Below, in pieces: positions 1-9,274 of a stretch of 64,000 bases of DNA. This DNA is from Sphingomonas sp. S2M10. GTDB lineage: Bacteria > Pseudomonadota > Alphaproteobacteria > Sphingomonadales > Sphingomonadaceae. The notes beneath the pieces were generated by a model. That model ran no database searches. It was not told the origin of the DNA and was given only the letters and a program-made list of their open reading frames with translations. The position numbers and the translations under genes were made by a program. The DNA is taken from contig NZ_JAAILI010000056.1 in NCBI RefSeq assembly GCF_012650175.1, positions 186,001 through 250,000 of the forward strand, written 5' to 3'. Position 1 is the stretch's first letter. Each line of letters begins with the position of its first letter.

Positions 1-735
1 CGCATCCGCCAAAGTCGCCTGCGTTTGGCTCCGGCGCTCCCCCCGCCCCCCATCGTCATCCCCGCGGAGGCGGGGATCCATTCGCGGTGCCGTCGCGGCT
101 CCCTCTGCAACCGATGAGTCAATGGATGCCCGCCTTCGCGGGGATGACGGTGTATGGGTGGCGGGGGTGGGAGCAGCAACGGTCGGCACAGCCGCACGCG
201 CCGCCACCGGCAGCCGCACCACCCCGCCCGCCATCGCGCCACCCTCGTCGGGCCGCATCCGCTTGAAGGCATGGTCCGCCGCCTCGCTGCGCCGGCCGAG
301 CTCGCGCATCGGCGGCCGCTGGTGCGGCGGCAGCGCGGCGATGGCGGCGTCGCGCGCGGCCCGCGCCCAGCGCGCGCCCGGCCGCCAGCCACCGCCCCGC
401 TGGACCGAGCAGGCCGCTTCCTGTTCGGCGGCGGCGAGGGCCTGTGCCTGAGCGAGGCCATCCAAATCTTCGCTCCCCTCCCGCTTGCGGGAGGGGTTGG
501 AGGAGGGGGCGACGTGGAAGAAGCGCTGCGAGGTTTCAGCCCCTCCCCCGACCCCTCCCGCAAGCGGAAGGGGAGCGCAGGTGGTGGCGGCATCCACATC
601 CTTGGCGTCAGGCGAGCGCGGAATAGAAGAAGCAGTTTCTTGGTGCGCCCGCTCAGGCGGCGGCGCGCGCCGCTCGGCCCGCCGCACGCGGTCGAGCGAC
701 CAGTGGGGCAGGAAGAGCGCAGCGACCCGTTGCAT
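1..735 (-). CDS. imuB: ImuB, Y-family DNA polymerase-like mutagenesis protein (N-terminal part, cut by window edge)
   Basis: ImuB is a catalytically degenerate Y-family polymerase homologue that bridges ImuA and DnaE2 to the beta clamp during SOS translesion synthesis. Reading down from the ATG at 735 the frame stays open to base 1. The protein begins MQRVAALFLPHWSLDRVRRA, which fits the first strand of the Y-family palm. The start lies 83 bp inside imuA, so the two are translationally coupled. The residues after about 30 are low complexity because two palindromic elements (475-573 and 55-148) are read through in frame. Identification rests on the short N-terminus and the imuA neighbour; the polymerase core and C-terminus are outside the window, and dnaE2 would be expected beyond. 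Confidence 0.8.
   Translation of the reverse strand, partial: MQRVAALFLPHWSLDRVRRAERRAPPPERAHQETASSIPRSPDAKDVDAATTCAPLPLAGGVGGGAETSQRFFHVAPSSNPSRKREGSEDLDGLAQAQALAAAEQEAACSVQRGGGWRPGARWARAARDAAIAALPPHQRPPMRELGRRSEAADHAFKRMRPDEGGAMAGGVVRLPVAARAAVPTVAAPTPATHTPSSPRRRASIDSSVAEGAATAPRMDPRLRGDDDGGRGERRSQTQATLADA
55..148. repeat. Inverted pair of REP elements inside imuB (GTCATCCCCGC type)
   Basis: Two copies of a 26-bp palindromic unit face each other: 55-80 (starting GTCATCCCCGC and ending GGATCCA) and 123-148 (the reverse orientation). This unit, with its internal GCGGAGGCGGGG stem, is a common proteobacterial REP type. Here both copies are translated in frame as part of ImuB. Confidence 0.8.
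475..573. repeat. Paired palindromes (REPIN-like) inside imuB
   Basis: A perfect 10-bp stem at 475-484/487-496 (CCCCTCCCGC with GCGGGAGGGG) is followed about 55 bp later by an inverted copy at 552-561/564-573 with one mismatch. The arrangement of two hairpins in opposite orientation is that of a REPIN. It lies in frame near the N-terminus of ImuB. Confidence 0.8.
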
Positions 736-1399
736 CGCAGGCCTCCACCAAAAGTTGGAACGATTCCCCCCCACGTTGCCGCGCCAGCGACAGTTCCCAG
801 CGCGGCCGGCCGACCCCCTCCACCGGCAGCGGCGCCGAGGGTGCACAGCCGATCCGCCAGCGCGTCACTGCGGCCGAGGGCGCCCCCAAGGGATCGCTCC
901 CCTCGCGGGCATGGCGCTTGAGCAGCAAGGCGATCGTGCGGCCCCCCTCGGCCACCAGCTGCAGCCGCCGCGTGGCCGGCATCGCCAGCCGCTTCACCTC
1001 GCCGATCACCGCGCCGAGCCCGCGATGGCGCAGCCCTTCCTCCATGATCGCGAGCAACTCGTCGTCGTCGCGCGCCTCGGCATAGATGACGCGCTTGGGA
1101 TCGAGCCCCACCTGCGCCAGGCCAGGGGCGAACAGATCCCGCCTGCGCACCACCCACAGCACCGGTCCCCAGCAGCGCGCAGCGATTCCGCCGATAAAGG
1201 TCGTGGCCGCACAATCGTCGGTCAGGTCGGGCGTGGCGCCGGAAATCTCGTGCAGCGCATCGAGCCGCAGGCCCCCGTCCGCCAGCTTCGCATCGAGCCG
1301 CTCCAGCCCGAAGGGCAGCACCGGGCGCCGACGGAATCCGGTGCCGTCGATGGCGCTGAGCATTGCGCGCAACTGGTCGAGAGTGGCAGGATCGGGCAC
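653..1399 (-). CDS. imuA: ImuA, RecA-like SOS mutagenesis protein
   Basis: This 248-residue protein matches ImuA, the RecA-like partner of ImuB and DnaE2 in damage-induced mutagenesis. The fold is RecA/SulA-like: a segment LDALHEISGA, then strands such as GPVLWVVRRRDLFAPGL and RVIYAEARDDDELLAIMEEG. The C-terminus turns Arg/Ala rich. The start is a GTG at 1399, 40 bp downstream of a perfect alphaproteobacterial LexA box (1440-1454), so SOS control is strongly implied. imuB starts inside the 3' end. The known function of the family is to support translesion synthesis by DnaE2, but the biochemical role of ImuA itself is only partly understood. Confidence 0.88.
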   Translation of the reverse strand: MPDPATLDQLRAMLSAIDGTGFRRRPVLPFGLERLDAKLADGGLRLDALHEISGATPDLTDDCAATTFIGGIAARCWGPVLWVVRRRDLFAPGLAQVGLDPKRVIYAEARDDDELLAIMEEGLRHRGLGAVIGEVKRLAMPATRRLQLVAEGGRTIALLLKRHAREGSDPLGAPSAAVTRWRIGCAPSAPLPVEGVGRPRWELSLARQRGGESFQLLVEACDATGRCALPAPLVARPRAAGRAARAAA

Positions 1400-1439
1400 G
1401 GCGACTCGCTTGGGGGTTGATGACAGGTCCGACTCGTTC

Positions 1440-1454
1440 GTTCCTATTTTGTTC
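1440..1454 (-). promoter_or_regulatory. LexA (SOS) box upstream of imuA
   Basis: The bases read GTTC-CTATTTT-GTTC, a perfect match to the alphaproteobacterial LexA operator GTTC-N7-GTTC. A further GTTC precedes it at 1436-1439. It lies 40 bp upstream of the imuA GTG, where it would overlap the promoter. Confidence 0.88.
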
Positions 1455-1609
1455 TAATCCGGTGCGGAGTCAATCGGAGTCCGCGTCCCAAATTTTTAGG
1501 CCAGCGCTGCTGCCCCATCTCGACAGGCCCGTTGAAATTTTATAACAAGCGCGTGAAATCGAGTTCCGTGCGTTGTCCGTGGCGACACGGCCGAATTTAT
1601 GGAGAGACC

Positions 1610-2881
1610 ATGACGGTGGACGCCCCGCGCGCCAACCTGCCGCCCCTATCGCTGCATGTGCCCGAGCCGCGCTTTCGCCCCGGCGACGAGGCCGATTTCA
1701 GCGATCTGTCGATCCCGCCCGCCGGCGCCGCGCGCCGCCCGGACACCGCCGAGCCGGCCGATCGATTCCACGAACTCGCCTATGGCCTGGTCCGCGTCCT
1801 CGATGACGACGGCAATGCCGTCGGCCCCTGGGATCCCCGGCTCGATGCCGAGGCCAAGCGCAAAATGCTGCGCAGCATGGCGCTCACCCGCGCGTTTGAC
1901 GAGCGCATGTTCCGCGCCCAGCGCCAGGGCAAGACCAGCTTCTACATGAAGTCGACCGGCGAGGAGGCGGTGTCGGTCTCGGCAGCCCTTGCCATGGCCG
2001 GCGACGACATGTGCTTCCCCAGCTATCGCCAGCAGGGCATCCTGATCACCCGCGGCTACCCGCTGGTCGAGATGATGAACCAGATCTATTCGAACCGGAG
2101 CGATCCGCTGCAGGGCCGGCAGCTGCCGATCATGTATTCGTCGAAGGAGACCGGCTTCTTCTCGATCTCGGGCAACCTCGCCACCCAGTACCCGCAGGCG
2201 GTGGGCTGGGCGATGGCGAGCGCGGCGCGCGGCGATACCCGCATCGCCGCCACCTGGTGCGGCGAAGGCTCGACCGCCGAAGGCGACTTCCACTCGGCGC
2301 TGACCTTCGCGACCGTCTACCGCGCGCCGGTGATCTTCAACGTCGTCAACAACCAATGGGCGATCTCGAGCTTCTCGGGCTTCGCGGGTGCCGAGGCGAC
2401 CACCTTCGCGGCGCGCGCGATCGGCTATGGCATCGCGGGCCTGCGCATCGACGGCAATGATGCGCTGGCGGTCTATGCCGCTACACAGTGGGCCGCAGAG
2501 CGCGCGCGGACCAACCAGGGGCCAACGCTGATCGAGCATTTCACCTACCGCGCCGAGGGCCATTCGACCTCGGACGATCCCAGCGCCTATCGCTCGGCCG
2601 GCGAGCCCAATGCCTGGCCGCTCGGCGATCCGATCCGGCGGCTCAAGGACCATCTGATCGGCCTTGGCGAATGGGACGAGGAACGCCACGCGGCGATGGA
2701 CCTCGAGCTCGCCGAGACGGTGAAGCGCGCGCAGAAGGAAGCCGAGAAGAACGGCATCCTCGGCCACGGCATGCACCAGCCGTTCGAGACCATGTTCGAG
2801 GGCGTGTTCGAGGAGATGCCCTGGCACCTGAAGGAACAGAGCGACCAGATGATCGCCGAGCGCAAGGCGGCCGGCATATGA
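1610..2881 (+). CDS. bkdA1: Branched-chain 2-oxoacid dehydrogenase E1 alpha subunit
   Basis: E1 alpha binds thiamine diphosphate and decarboxylates branched-chain 2-oxoacids from Val, Leu and Ile. The 423-residue product has the TPP/Mg motif GEGSTAEGD, ending in VVNNQWAIS, at about residues 222-250, and the acceptor-loop region YRAEGHSTSDDPSAYRS with the serines that are phosphorylated in the mitochondrial enzyme. The ATG at 1610 was chosen because GGAGAGA lies just upstream and the product then has normal family length; an in-frame start further upstream lacks a ribosome site. Its stop overlaps the E1 beta start (ATGA). It is the first gene of an E1alpha-E1beta-E2 operon; no E3 gene is adjacent. 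Confidence 0.93.
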   Translation: MTVDAPRANLPPLSLHVPEPRFRPGDEADFSDLSIPPAGAARRPDTAEPADRFHELAYGLVRVLDDDGNAVGPWDPRLDAEAKRKMLRSMALTRAFDERMFRAQRQGKTSFYMKSTGEEAVSVSAALAMAGDDMCFPSYRQQGILITRGYPLVEMMNQIYSNRSDPLQGRQLPIMYSSKETGFFSISGNLATQYPQAVGWAMASAARGDTRIAATWCGEGSTAEGDFHSALTFATVYRAPVIFNVVNNQWAISSFSGFAGAEATTFAARAIGYGIAGLRIDGNDALAVYAATQWAAERARTNQGPTLIEHFTYRAEGHSTSDDPSAYRSAGEPNAWPLGDPIRRLKDHLIGLGEWDEERHAAMDLELAETVKRAQKEAEKNGILGHGMHQPFETMFEGVFEEMPWHLKEQSDQMIAERKAAGI

Positions 2882-3900
2882 GCGACACCCCCCGGATGAA
2901 CATGATCCAGGCGATCAACTCGGCCATGGACGTGATGATGGAACGCGACGACCAGGTCGTCGTGATGGGCGAGGATGTCGGCTATTTCGGTGGCGTGTTC
3001 CGCGCGACTGCCGGGCTCCAGGCCAAATATGGCAAGACCCGCGCCTTCGACACGCCGATCACCGAGATCGGCATCATCGGCGTGGCGATCGGCATGGGCG
3101 CCTATGGCCTGCGCCCCGTGCCCGAGATCCAGTTCGCCGATTACATCTACCCGGCGCTCGACCAGCTCGTTTCCGAGGCGGCGCGGCTGCGCTACCGCTC
3201 GAACGGCGACTTCACCGCGCCGATCACGGTGCGCTCGCCCTATGGCGGCGGCATCTTCGGCGGGCAGACGCACAGCCAGTCGCCCGAGGGCATCTTCACG
3301 CACGTTTCGGGCATCAAGACGGTGATCCCGTCGACGCCCTATGACGCCAAGGGCCTGCTGATTGCCGCGATCGAGGACAACGACCCCGTCCTCTTCCTTG
3401 AGCCGAAGCGCATCTATAACGGCCCGTTCGACGGCCATTATGATCGCCCGGCCAAGAACTGGACCGCGCATCCCGCGAGCGAAGTTCCCGAGGGCTATTA
3501 CCGCGTCGAACTCGGCAAGGCTGCCACGGTCCGCGCGGGCGAGGCGGTGACGATCCTCTGCTACGGCACGATGGTGCATGTGGTTGCAGCCACGATCGAG
3601 GAGCTGGGCGTCGATGCCGAGATCATCGATCTGCGCACGCTGGTGCCGCTCGACATCGCGGCGATCGAAGCCTCGGTCAAGAAGACCGGCCGCTGCATGA
3701 TCGTCCACGAGGCGACGCGCACCTCGGGCTTCGGCGCCGAGCTCTCGGCCTTGGTGCAGGAGCGCTGCTTCTACCATCTCGAAGCGCCGATCGCCCGCGT
3801 CACCGGCTTCGACACGCCTTATCCCCACAGCCTCGAATGGGCCTATTTCCCGGGTCCGGTGCGGATCCGCGAGGCGCTCAACAAACTCCTCAAGGACTGA
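2878..3900 (+). CDS. bkdA2: Branched-chain 2-oxoacid dehydrogenase E1 beta subunit
   Basis: The 340-residue product is the transketolase-like beta subunit that completes the E1 alpha2beta2 decarboxylase. Visible family segments are VVVMGEDVGYFGGVFRAT near residue 25, ITEIGIIGVAIGMGAYGLRP near 65, FADYIYPALDQ near 85, the VRSPYGGGIFGGQTHSQSPE loop near 120, and the C-terminal transketolase domain with ILCYGTMVHV and IDLRTLVPLD. The ATG lies inside the end of the E1 alpha gene (ATGA overlap), indicating coupled translation and stoichiometric synthesis. The E2 gene follows after 5 bp. Beta subunits of pyruvate and acetoin dehydrogenases are close relatives; the branched-chain assignment is by overall resemblance and the E2 partner. 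Confidence 0.92.
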   Translation: MSDTPRMNMIQAINSAMDVMMERDDQVVVMGEDVGYFGGVFRATAGLQAKYGKTRAFDTPITEIGIIGVAIGMGAYGLRPVPEIQFADYIYPALDQLVSEAARLRYRSNGDFTAPITVRSPYGGGIFGGQTHSQSPEGIFTHVSGIKTVIPSTPYDAKGLLIAAIEDNDPVLFLEPKRIYNGPFDGHYDRPAKNWTAHPASEVPEGYYRVELGKAATVRAGEAVTILCYGTMVHVVAATIEELGVDAEIIDLRTLVPLDIAAIEASVKKTGRCMIVHEATRTSGFGAELSALVQERCFYHLEAPIARVTGFDTPYPHSLEWAYFPGPVRIREALNKLLKD

Positions 3901-3905
3901 CGCCC

Positions 3906-5213
3906 ATGGCTCGTTTTACCTTTCGTCTGCCGGACATCGGCGAAGGCATTGCCGAGGCCGAGATCGTGGCCTGGCACGTGAAGATCGGCGACCGCGTCGA
4001 GGAAGACCAGCAGGTCGCCGACATGATGACCGACAAGGCCACGGTGGAGATGGAATCGCCCGTCTCCGGCGTGGTGGTCGAGCTCGCCGGCGACGTGGGC
4101 GACCAGGTGCCGATCGGTTCGGCGCTGATGGTGATCGAGGTCGAAAGCCAGGCAGCGGCGCCGGCCGAGGCGGAGACCGCCGTCGAGGAGCAGGTAGAGG
4201 CCGAGAATCCAGGCGTTGAAGAGGCGACCGAGGAAAAGCCCCTCCCCTTCAGGGGAGGGGTTGGGGTGGGGGACTCTCCACCAGCACCATCGCCCGTGGA
4301 AGCCATGCCCCACACCCCGCCCCTCTCCCCTGAAGGGGAGAGGGAGAAAGTGCACGTCCTCGCCTCGCCCGCCGTGCGCGCCCGCGCGGCGGACCTCGGC
4401 ATCGACCTCGCACAGGTAAAGCCCGCCGAGGGCGACCGCGTCCGCCACGCCGATCTCGATGCGTTTCTCCGCTATGGCAGCGCGCAGGGCTATCACGCGC
4501 CGCAAGCGTCGCACGCCCGCGAGGATAAGCCGGTGAAGGTGATCGGCATGCGCCGCCGCATCGCCGAGAACATGGCCGCGTCCAAGCGCGCCATCCCCCA
4601 TTTCACCTATGTCGACGAGATCGACGTCACCGCGCTGGAAGCGATGCGCGGCGACCTCAACGAACATCGCGGCCAGCGCCCCAAGCTGACCATGCTGCCG
4701 TTCCTCATCGTCGCCCTGTGTCGCACGCTGCCCGACTTCCCGATGCTCAACGCCCGCTATGACGACGAGGCCGGGGTGGTCACCCGCCATGGCCGCGTCC
4801 ATCTCGGCATGGCGACCCAGACCGATGCCGGGCTGATGGTGCCGGTGATCCGCGATGCGCAGGACAAGAATGTCTGGCAGCTGGCGAGCGAGATCACCCG
4901 CCTCGCCGAGGCCGCGCGCACCGGCAAGGCGACCTCGCAGGAGCTGAGCGGCTCGACGCTCACCGTCACCTCGCTCGGCCCGCTCGGCGGCATTGCGACG
5001 ACGCCGGTGATCAACCGGCCGGAAGTGGCGATCATCGGCCCGAACAAGATCGTCGAACGCCCGGTCTTCCACGGCGACGACATCGTCCGCGCCAAGCTGA
5101 TGAACCTGTCGATCAGCTGCGACCACCGCGTCGTCGATGGCTGGGATGCGGCGAGCTTCGTCCAGGCGGTGAAGAAGCTGCTGGAAACGCCGGTCCTGCT
5201 GTTCGCCGACTGA
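3906..5213 (+). CDS. bkdB: Branched-chain 2-oxoacid dehydrogenase E2 (dihydrolipoyl acyltransferase)
   Basis: E2 is the core of the complex and transfers the acyl group from lipoamide to CoA. Domain order in the 435-residue product: lipoyl domain 1-80 with the lipoyl lysine K44 in MTDKATVEM; a linker; the E1/E3-binding domain at about 155-192 (LASPAVRARAADLGIDL); and the catalytic domain from about 205 to the end with the active-site SCDHRVVDGWDAASF. The start at 3906 gives a standard lipoyl N-terminus. The linker (residues about 111-147) is encoded by a paired palindromic element at 4239-4344 and reads as Pro/Gly/Glu-rich filler. It follows E1 beta by 5 bp and precedes a YciI gene by 2 bp. 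Confidence 0.92.
   Translation: MARFTFRLPDIGEGIAEAEIVAWHVKIGDRVEEDQQVADMMTDKATVEMESPVSGVVVELAGDVGDQVPIGSALMVIEVESQAAAPAEAETAVEEQVEAENPGVEEATEEKPLPFRGGVGVGDSPPAPSPVEAMPHTPPLSPEGEREKVHVLASPAVRARAADLGIDLAQVKPAEGDRVRHADLDAFLRYGSAQGYHAPQASHAREDKPVKVIGMRRRIAENMAASKRAIPHFTYVDEIDVTALEAMRGDLNEHRGQRPKLTMLPFLIVALCRTLPDFPMLNARYDDEAGVVTRHGRVHLGMATQTDAGLMVPVIRDAQDKNVWQLASEITRLAEAARTGKATSQELSGSTLTVTSLGPLGGIATTPVINRPEVAIIGPNKIVERPVFHGDDIVRAKLMNLSISCDHRVVDGWDAASFVQAVKKLLETPVLLFAD
4239..4344. repeat. Paired palindromes (REPIN-like) inside the E2 gene
   Basis: Two hairpins face each other: CCCCTCCCCT/AGGGGAGGGG at 4239-4248/4251-4260 and CCCTCTCCCCT/AGGGGAGAGGG at 4321-4331/4334-4344. They fall exactly in the flexible interdomain linker of E2, after the lipoyl domain, and are read in frame. 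Confidence 0.85.
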
Positions 5214-5215
5214 GC

Positions 5216-5515
5216 ATGGCGCATGTCCTGCTCCGCTACACCCTGGCGCCCGACTATCTGGCGCGCCGGGGTGCCCTCCGCGAGGCGCATCTCGCGCTCG
5301 CCTGGGCGGCGGCGGATGCGGGCACGCTGCTGCTCGGCGGCGCGGTCGGCGATCCGCCCGAGAGCGCACTGCTGCTGTTCGGCAAGGCGGATGCGGCGCG
5401 GGCTTTTGCCGAGCAGGATCCCTATGTGACGGAGGGTATCGTCACGCACTGGGATGTCGTTCCCTGGACCACCGTCGTCGGCGCCGAAGCAGCGACCCCG
5501 ATCCGCCCTGCCTGA
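5216..5515 (+). CDS. YciI family protein
   Basis: This 99-residue protein has the ferredoxin-like alpha/beta build of YciI proteins: LLRYTLAPDYLARRGALREAHLALAWAAADAG, then a strand LLLGGAVGD, then the acidic ALLLFGKADAARAFAEQDPYV typical of the C-terminal half. The function of the family is not settled; members are small dimers sometimes linked to dehalogenation or oxygenase pathways. It starts 2 bp after the E2 stop and is therefore probably the last gene of the branched-chain dehydrogenase operon. Its role there is unknown. Confidence 0.8.
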   Translation: MAHVLLRYTLAPDYLARRGALREAHLALAWAAADAGTLLLGGAVGDPPESALLLFGKADAARAFAEQDPYVTEGIVTHWDVVPWTTVVGAEAATPIRPA

Positions 5516-5562
5516 CCCCGCCGCGTGTTGCGTTGCACCGCAACACGGCGCAACAGGGCGAC

Positions 5563-6453
5563 ATGTCCAAAACTCAAGGCGCCGATCGCGCCGGCCTTTT
5601 TCTCGGCATTGCCGCCTACAGCCTGTGGGGGGTGCTGCCGCTCTACCTGCACCTGCTGCAATCGGTGCCGGCGCTGCAGGTGCTGTCGCACCGGGTGCTC
5701 TGGTCGCTGCTGCTCCTCGCCGTGATTGTGGTGGCGCTGCGCCGGGTGCGGAGCATTGCCGCCGCTGCCAAGGGGCGGACCCTGCTGTTCCTCGTCGGCA
5801 GCGCGGCGCTGATCGGGATCAACTGGCTGGTCTATATCTGGGCGGTCCAGCACGAACATGTGCTCGACGCGAGCCTGGGCTATTTCATCAACCCGCTGGT
5901 TAATGTCGCACTGGGCATGCTGGTGCTCGGCGAACGGCTGCGGCGCTGGCAGGGCGTAGCGATTGGGCTGGCAGGGCTCGGAGTGCTGCTGCTGACGCTG
6001 CATGGCGGCGGCGCGCTGTGGATCCCGCTCGCGCTGGCGCTGAGCTTCGGCGGCTATGGCCTGCTCCGCAAGGTGGCGGCGATCGATGCGCTGGGCGGTC
6101 TCACGGTGGAGACGCTCTTGCTCGGGCCGCCTGCCTTGGCGGTGCTGCTCTGGGCGGACCACACCGGTACGGCGGCGTTCGGCGGCTCGACGCGGGTCGA
6201 CCTGCTGCTGATCGCGGCGGGCGTCGTGACCGCGACGCCGCTGCTGCTGTTCGCCGCGGCCGCCAAGCGGCTTCCCTATGCGACCATGGGGCTGCTCCAG
6301 TACATCGCGCCGACGCTGCAGTTCCTGGAGGCGGTGTGGCTGTTCGGCGAACCGGTGCTGCCGGTGCACCTCGCGACCTTCGCGCTGATCTGGTCGGGCT
6401 GCGCGCTGTATGCCTGGGACAGCCTGCGGGCGTACCGGGTGTCCCGAACGTAA
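5563..6453 (+). CDS. rarD: RarD-type EamA/DMT family permease
   Basis: The 296-residue product is a ten-helix drug/metabolite transporter of the RarD branch. It begins GLFLGIAAYSLWGVLPLYLHLL, with the SLWGVLPLY signature of RarD, followed by paired EamA repeats; the second includes MGLLQYIAPTLQFLEAVWLFGE. It sits in the inner membrane and may export amino acids or other metabolites; the substrate of RarD proteins is not known with certainty. The ATG at 5563 has AGGG about eight bases upstream and gives the usual length; an in-frame ATG at 5533 would add ten non-family residues. It is transcribed convergently with argG across a palindromic region. Confidence 0.87.
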   Translation: MSKTQGADRAGLFLGIAAYSLWGVLPLYLHLLQSVPALQVLSHRVLWSLLLLAVIVVALRRVRSIAAAAKGRTLLFLVGSAALIGINWLVYIWAVQHEHVLDASLGYFINPLVNVALGMLVLGERLRRWQGVAIGLAGLGVLLLTLHGGGALWIPLALALSFGGYGLLRKVAAIDALGGLTVETLLLGPPALAVLLWADHTGTAAFGGSTRVDLLLIAAGVVTATPLLLFAAAAKRLPYATMGLLQYIAPTLQFLEAVWLFGEPVLPVHLATFALIWSGCALYAWDSLRAYRVSRT

Positions 6454-6459
6454 GCGTTT

Positions 6460-6620
6460 CCTCCCTCGGGCGCAGCCCGGGGGAGGGGGACCGCCGCCGC
6501 AGGCGGTGGTGGAGGGGGCATCCCGCGCACTCCTAAAAAAGGACGCCGCACCGCGCGGCGCCCCCTCCACCACGCCGCTGGTGCGGCGCGGTCCCCCTCC
6601 CCCGGCTGCGCCGAGGGAGG
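6460..6620. repeat. Intergenic REPIN-like palindrome cluster between rarD and argG
   Basis: The element is bounded by CCTCCCTCGG (6460-6469) and its complement CCGAGGGAGG (6611-6620). Inside are several hairpins with GGAGGGGGACC and GGTGGAGGGGG motifs. The same motifs recur in the ligD insert at 56937-57092. It fills almost the whole convergent intergenic space. Confidence 0.83.
6535..6560 (-). terminator. Likely rho-independent terminator of argG
   Basis: On the minus strand a CGCCGC-loop-GCGGCG stem (6560-6555 with 6549-6544) is followed by TCC and a run of six T (6540-6535). It lies 75 bp after the argG stop, within the palindromic cluster. Confidence 0.6.
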
Positions 6621-6634
6621 AGACGGCAGTTCGT

Positions 6635-7852
<1,218 letters not shown>

Positions 7853-7953
7853 GGGGCAGCGACTCCGGGGAAAAAAGGGAAAGGGAAACGCGGGGCCTCT
7901 AGGGTCCCCGCGTCCTGCACGCAATATCCGCCTTTTCCCCGGCGTGGGACGGT

Positions 7954-9180
7954 TCAGTCCTGACGCAGCTTCGCTTCGGCTTCGGCCATATAGTCGCGGG
8001 TGAGCGGCAGCGCGGTGCGCGAGCGCGAGAATTGCAGCTGGTAGTTGACCAGGCCGCCGTTCATGAAGCTGACGTAACACCCGGCCAGATAGAAGGTCCA
8101 CATCCGGTAGAAGCGCTCGTCATAGAGATCGACGATCGCGTCATGCGCGGCGACGGTGCGGTCGTACCAGGCCTTCAGCGTATGGCCGTAGTGCATCCGC
8201 AGCACTTCCACGTCGGTAAGGAAATACCGCACGCCCTCATAGCCCTGCGCGATCTCCGACAGCGCCGGGATGTAACCGCCAGGGAAAATGTACTTCAGCG
8301 TGAACGCATCGGTATAGCCCGGCGCGCCCGCGCGGCCGATCGTGTGGAGAAGCATCACGCCCTCGGGCGTCATCAGCTCGCGGCACTTGGTGAAGAAAGT
8401 GCGATATTGCGGCGTGCCGACATGTTCGAACATGCCGACCGAGACGATCCGGTCGAACTGCCCGGTGAGCGCGCGATAGTCGATCAGCTCGAACTTCACT
8501 TTGTCGGCGACACCCGCCGCCTCGGCACGCTCCCGCGCGATCTTGAGCTGCTCTTCGGACAGCGTGATGCCCAGCACCTCGGCGCCGGTCTTCCGGTGGA
8601 TGTAGAGCGCCATGCCGCCCCAGCCGCAGCCGATATCGAGCACGCGCATGCCCGGCTCGATCGCCAGCTTGGCGACGATATGCGCCTTCTTGTCGGCCTG
8701 GGCCTGCTCCAGGCTGTTGCCCGGATCGGTATAATAGGCGCAGCTATATTGCCGGTCGGCATCGAGGAAGAGATCGTAGAGCCGCGCCGAGAGATCATAA
8801 TGGTGCGCGACGTTCTGCTTCGACTTGCGCGCCATGTTCTTGCGGCCGAGCCAATGGGCGATCCTGCCGGTCGCTCGGTTCAGCGCGGACGGGTTGAGCG
8901 CCGCGTTGCTCTTTTCCCATGCGTTGTTCGCGGTCACTAGGTTGAGCAGGTCGAGGATGTCGCCGCGCTCGAGGTTCAGGCTGCCGTCCATATAGGTCTC
9001 GGCGGTACCCAGCGCGGGATCGCGGACGATGCGGCCCTCGGCGCCCTTGGACAGGCGCATGGTGACGGGCTTGAGGGCGGGATCGGGGCTGCCAAAGGTG
9101 CGGGTGGTGCCGTCGGGTCGGATCAGGGTGAGCTCGCCGCGCTTCACGGCACGGTCGAGGAAGCGGTCAATCAGGGCCAT
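7954..9180 (-). CDS. cfa: Cyclopropane-fatty-acyl-phospholipid synthase family methyltransferase
   Basis: The 408-residue product has the layout of Cfa enzymes, which use S-adenosylmethionine to add a methylene across unsaturated lipid acyl chains at the membrane. An N-terminal lipid-binding part (1-120) precedes the methyltransferase core. The SAM site [23 protein letters not shown] is near residue 172, and the family segments [26 protein letters not shown] and [13 protein letters not shown] follow. The C-terminus has the usual [21 protein letters not shown]. Both cyclopropane synthases and related fatty acid methyltransferases share this pattern, so the exact product is inferred. Confidence 0.9.
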   Translation of the reverse strand: MALIDRFLDRAVKRGELTLIRPDGTTRTFGSPDPALKPVTMRLSKGAEGRIVRDPALGTAETYMDGSLNLERGDILDLLNLVTANNAWEKSNAALNPSALNRATGRIAHWLGRKNMARKSKQNVAHHYDLSARLYDLFLDADRQYSCAYYTDPGNSLEQAQADKKAHIVAKLAIEPGMRVLDIGCGWGGMALYIHRKTGAEVLGITLSEEQLKIARERAEAAGVADKVKFELIDYRALTGQFDRIVSVGMFEHVGTPQYRTFFTKCRELMTPEGVMLLHTIGRAGAPGYTDAFTLKYIFPGGYIPALSEIAQGYEGVRYFLTDVEVLRMHYGHTLKAWYDRTVAAHDAIVDLYDERFYRMWTFYLAGCYVSFMNGGLVNYQLQFSRSRTALPLTRDYMAEAEAKLRQD

Positions 9181-9274
9181 GGCGCTCCACTAGGCAGAGA
9201 TTGTGTCGGGAATACGCGTCGTGCGTTTCGGCATGCGCAAACGTCCCTGCCGCGCGCCCGAAGCCGCAACGGAA

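Noticed and set aside
6460..6620. Repeated palindromes suggesting a CRISPR array
   Set aside because: Units are inverted pairs of unequal hairpins without regular spacers, and no cas genes are present. They fit REP/REPIN elements.
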